Assembly (NCBI RefSeq): GCF_000961095.1 | Contig: NZ_CP011058.1 | Location: 2,504,501 to 2,568,500 of the forward strand | Direction of reading: 5' to 3' | DNA length: 64,000 nt | Origin: Paenibacillus beijingensis | GTDB taxonomy: Bacteria > Bacillota > Bacilli > Paenibacillales > Paenibacillaceae | Shown here: one piece after another, positions 62,081 to 64,000 of the stretch | Layout: every line of letters starts with the position of its first letter | Numbering within the stretch: the stretch's first letter is position 1 | Position numbers and translations under genes: made by a program | The notes under the pieces: generated by a model | Told to the model about the DNA's origin: nothing | Database searches by the model: none | Seen by the model: only the letters and a program-made list of their open reading frames with translations

Positions 62081-63723
62081 AAGCGGATCTATGGATTAAA
62101 AACGGCTTGATCGTGGACGGCAGCGGCGCCGAGCGCAGACAAGGCGGCGTAGCCGTCTCGGACGGAAAGCTCATCATGACCGGCGAGGGCGCGGCACGCG
62201 ATGAAGATATCGATTCAGATGCAATCATAGACGCAGAAGGTCTTATCGTAGCGCCGGGTTTTATCGATATTCATACCCACTCGGATTTAACGCTATTAAT
62301 CGATTCGCGGGGAGCGAGCAAAATTTCGCAGGGCGTTACCACCGAAATTGTCGGCAACTGCGGCATGTCGGCCGTTGATTGCTGCGGAACACATAAAGAT
62401 GAAATTCGCGAAGGCGCCTCGTTCCTGTATGCCGACCTAATCCCTTGGACATGGAACAACTACGCCGACTATTTGGCGGAGTTCGACAAACGCGGCATTT
62501 CCATGAATGTCGGTTGCTTTATCGGTCACGGAACTGTAAGAGCATCCGTGATGGGATATGAAAACCGGCAGCCTGCGCCTGAAGAAATGGATGCGATGAA
62601 ACAATTTGTTGCCGAAGCGATGGAAGCGGGTGCGTTGGGGCTCTCGTCCGGTCTTATTTATTCGCCGGGCATATTCGCGCAGTCCGGGGAGCTGATTGAG
62701 CTGTGCAAGGTGGTCGCCCGCTACGGAGGCGTGTACACGACCCATATGCGCAATGAATCGACCGGTCTGCTTGACTCCGTGGAAGAAGCGCTGTATGTCG
62801 CGCGAGAGGCGCGTGTTTCACTGGAGATTTCCCATTTGAAAGTAACCGGCACGCGCAACTGGGGCATGGTGGCGCAGGCGGTGAAACGGATCCGGGCGGC
62901 AAGGGAAGAGGGCATTGACGTACACTATGACTTCTACCCGTACCATGCCAGTTCAACCGGCATGACTTACATGCTGCCGCCTTGGGTTCAGGCCGGAGGC
63001 TGGGAAGCCAGCCGGAAACGGATCCTCGATCCGGTCATGAAAGAGCGGATGATTGCGGAAATCGAGAATGGCACCCCGACATGGATCAGTCCGGCCCTCA
63101 ATGCCGGCTGGGACCGGATCCGGATCGCATCGGTCCAGACCGAAGCGAGCCGTCGCGCCGAAGGGTTAAGCCTGAAGCAGTATGCGGAATTGTGCGGGCA
63201 ACCGCCTGTCGAAGCGATGCTGCAGCTGCTGCTTGCTGAAGAGGGCGGAGTCGGTATGGTGCTGTTTGTGATGAGTGAGGAAGATATTGAGGCTGCGGCG
63301 TCGAGCGAGCTTTCAATTGTCGCTTCGGACGGTTTCGCAATCGCGGCCGATGGCGTGCTAAGCCGTTCCAAGCCTCATCCGCGCAGTTATGGAAGCTTTA
63401 CGCGGGTGTTCGACCGTTACTGCCGGCAGCGGCCTGTGATGACGCTTGAACAGGCGGTGCATAAAATGACTGGATTGCCGGCTTCCAAGCTGAGTCTGCA
63501 CGACCGGGGGCTGCTGCGCGACGGCTTTGCGGCCGATGTGGTGCTGTTCCATCCGGAGCATGTCAAGGATGCTGCGACCTTTGAGCAGCCGCACCGCTAC
63601 AGCAAGGGTGTACACACCGTTCTGGTCAATGGCCGGATCGCTTATTCTGAAGGCACATTCCACAATCCAAAAAGCGGAATGGTCGTTAAAATGACTCCGT
63701 CCGGTAAAGAGGCTGCACGATGA
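62077..63723 (+). CDS. N-acyl-D-amino-acid deacylase (D-aminoacylase)
   Basis: A 548-residue amidohydrolase-superfamily enzyme that releases D-amino acids from N-acyl or N-terminal D-residues. Zinc-site residues are visible: HTHSD (66-70), Cys95 in VGNCGM, His223 in TTHMRNES, His253 in EISHLKVTG and Asp in VASDGF. The N- and C-terminal beta segments typical of the family are intact. The TTG start at 62077 overlaps the DppF stop and follows GGGGAGG. It fits the importer, transaminase and dehydrogenase as one D-amino-acid route. Confidence 0.88.
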   Translation: MKADLWIKNGLIVDGSGAERRQGGVAVSDGKLIMTGEGAARDEDIDSDAIIDAEGLIVAPGFIDIHTHSDLTLLIDSRGASKISQGVTTEIVGNCGMSAVDCCGTHKDEIREGASFLYADLIPWTWNNYADYLAEFDKRGISMNVGCFIGHGTVRASVMGYENRQPAPEEMDAMKQFVAEAMEAGALGLSSGLIYSPGIFAQSGELIELCKVVARYGGVYTTHMRNESTGLLDSVEEALYVAREARVSLEISHLKVTGTRNWGMVAQAVKRIRAAREEGIDVHYDFYPYHASSTGMTYMLPPWVQAGGWEASRKRILDPVMKERMIAEIENGTPTWISPALNAGWDRIRIASVQTEASRRAEGLSLKQYAELCGQPPVEAMLQLLLAEEGGVGMVLFVMSEEDIEAAASSELSIVASDGFAIAADGVLSRSKPHPRSYGSFTRVFDRYCRQRPVMTLEQAVHKMTGLPASKLSLHDRGLLRDGFAADVVLFHPEHVKDAATFEQPHRYSKGVHTVLVNGRIAYSEGTFHNPKSGMVVKMTPSGKEAAR

Positions 63724-64000
63724 AATTGGCAACAAAAGCAATAGACTCCGTTCTAATTCTGTCCTTAGCTGCAGTCTACCTTGTACTCCAGCTGAGCGGT
63801 TCGAAAACCCTCGCCGGTCTTCTTGGCGTCATGGTATTTATCGCAATCGCTATTTTGCTGCCGCAGGTAAAAGGGACGACGCTTGTGCTCACCTCCCTGT
63901 TTGTGGCGGGCGGAGCAGCGCTGCTGGCGGCCCGGCAAGCAAGCGCAGCCGCATGGTTTCACGCAGCGGGCATGAATGTCACACTTATTACGCTGTTCGT
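63720..64000 (+). CDS. Membrane protein of unknown function, cut by the window end
   Basis: An ATG at 63720 overlaps the D-aminoacylase stop (ATGA). The frame runs open to the window end, about 93 residues: MKLATKAIDSVLILSLAAVY, then at least three hydrophobic segments separated by short polar loops. No motif is recognised. Tight coupling to the D-aminoacylase gene suggests a role in the same operon, perhaps export or another uptake route. Confidence 0.6.
   Translation, partial: MKLATKAIDSVLILSLAAVYLVLQLSGSKTLAGLLGVMVFIAIAILLPQVKGTTLVLTSLFVAGGAALLAARQASAAAWFHAAGMNVTLITLF

Overview
The window looks like a chromosomal segment of a Paenibacillus-type endospore-forming Bacillota. The evidence is moderate GC, strong AGGAGG-type ribosome binding sites with ATG/GTG/TTG starts, lipoprotein and SLH-anchored export signals, GntR/AraC/PucR/LysR regulators beside sugar- and peptide-type ABC importers, and a Gram-positive type Pel polysaccharide operon. 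No insertion sequence, prophage, CRISPR array, rRNA or canonical tRNA gene was seen.

Layout. 1-1464: end of an ABC-2 exporter operon (permease, ATPase). 1590-1994: a CHRD-domain protein. 2317-8096: a LysR regulator facing a minus-strand block (amino-acid ABC importer, PatB/MalY C-S lyase, AbrB-type membrane protein) that fits sulfur amino-acid use. 8487-13153: promoter, c-di-GMP-I riboswitch, terminator and a 1456-residue secreted SLH protein. 13103-16701: a decaying RNA-repair-like island (WYL-regulator fragment, YkuK-type RNase H-fold protein, structured tRNA-like RNA, DIP1984-family protein, broken rtcB), carrying three copies of a gapless 55-nt element and a 50-nt repeat array. 16877-27778: a minus-strand Pel operon, galE-pelD fusion > pelE > deacetylase > pelF > pelG-CotH fusion > VTC > DUF4956, with a secreted DUF4832-type protein divergent from it. 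29508-33731: orphan NMT1-type binding lipoprotein, SDR, PucR regulator and VOC protein. 33735-39744: AraC regulator and a sugar-type ABC importer operon with HpcH/HpaI aldolase, shikimate-dehydrogenase-like and YciI genes. 39888-42724: SDR, AraC and LysR. 42882-48450: binding protein, fused permease and ATPase of an iron/phosphonate-type importer with a metallophosphoesterase and a secreted CYTH-like protein. 48529-52542: exported asparaginase, MFS remnant, exported alpha/beta hydrolase, DUF2892 protein and Crp/Fnr regulator. 52937-64000: a long plus-strand operon for D-amino-acid peptides (GntR, D-2-hydroxyacid dehydrogenase, DppA-like lipoprotein, D-amino-acid transaminase, beta-lactamase-fold hydrolase, DppBCDF, D-aminoacylase, membrane protein cut by the window end).

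Most notable. (1) Cyclic di-GMP appears to act at two points about 12 kb apart: a GEMM-I riboswitch before the SLH protein, and a PelD receptor domain with an intact RxxD motif and a degenerate GGDEF site. (2) The Pel operon has two gene fusions and runs into CotH, VTC and DUF4956 genes, suggesting a modified or surface-attached Pel-like polymer. (3) The RNA-repair-like island has a shared 55-nt element and a tRNA-like RNA, but its RNA ligase gene is dead.

Gene families were assigned by reading motifs and recalling family patterns; no database search was possible.
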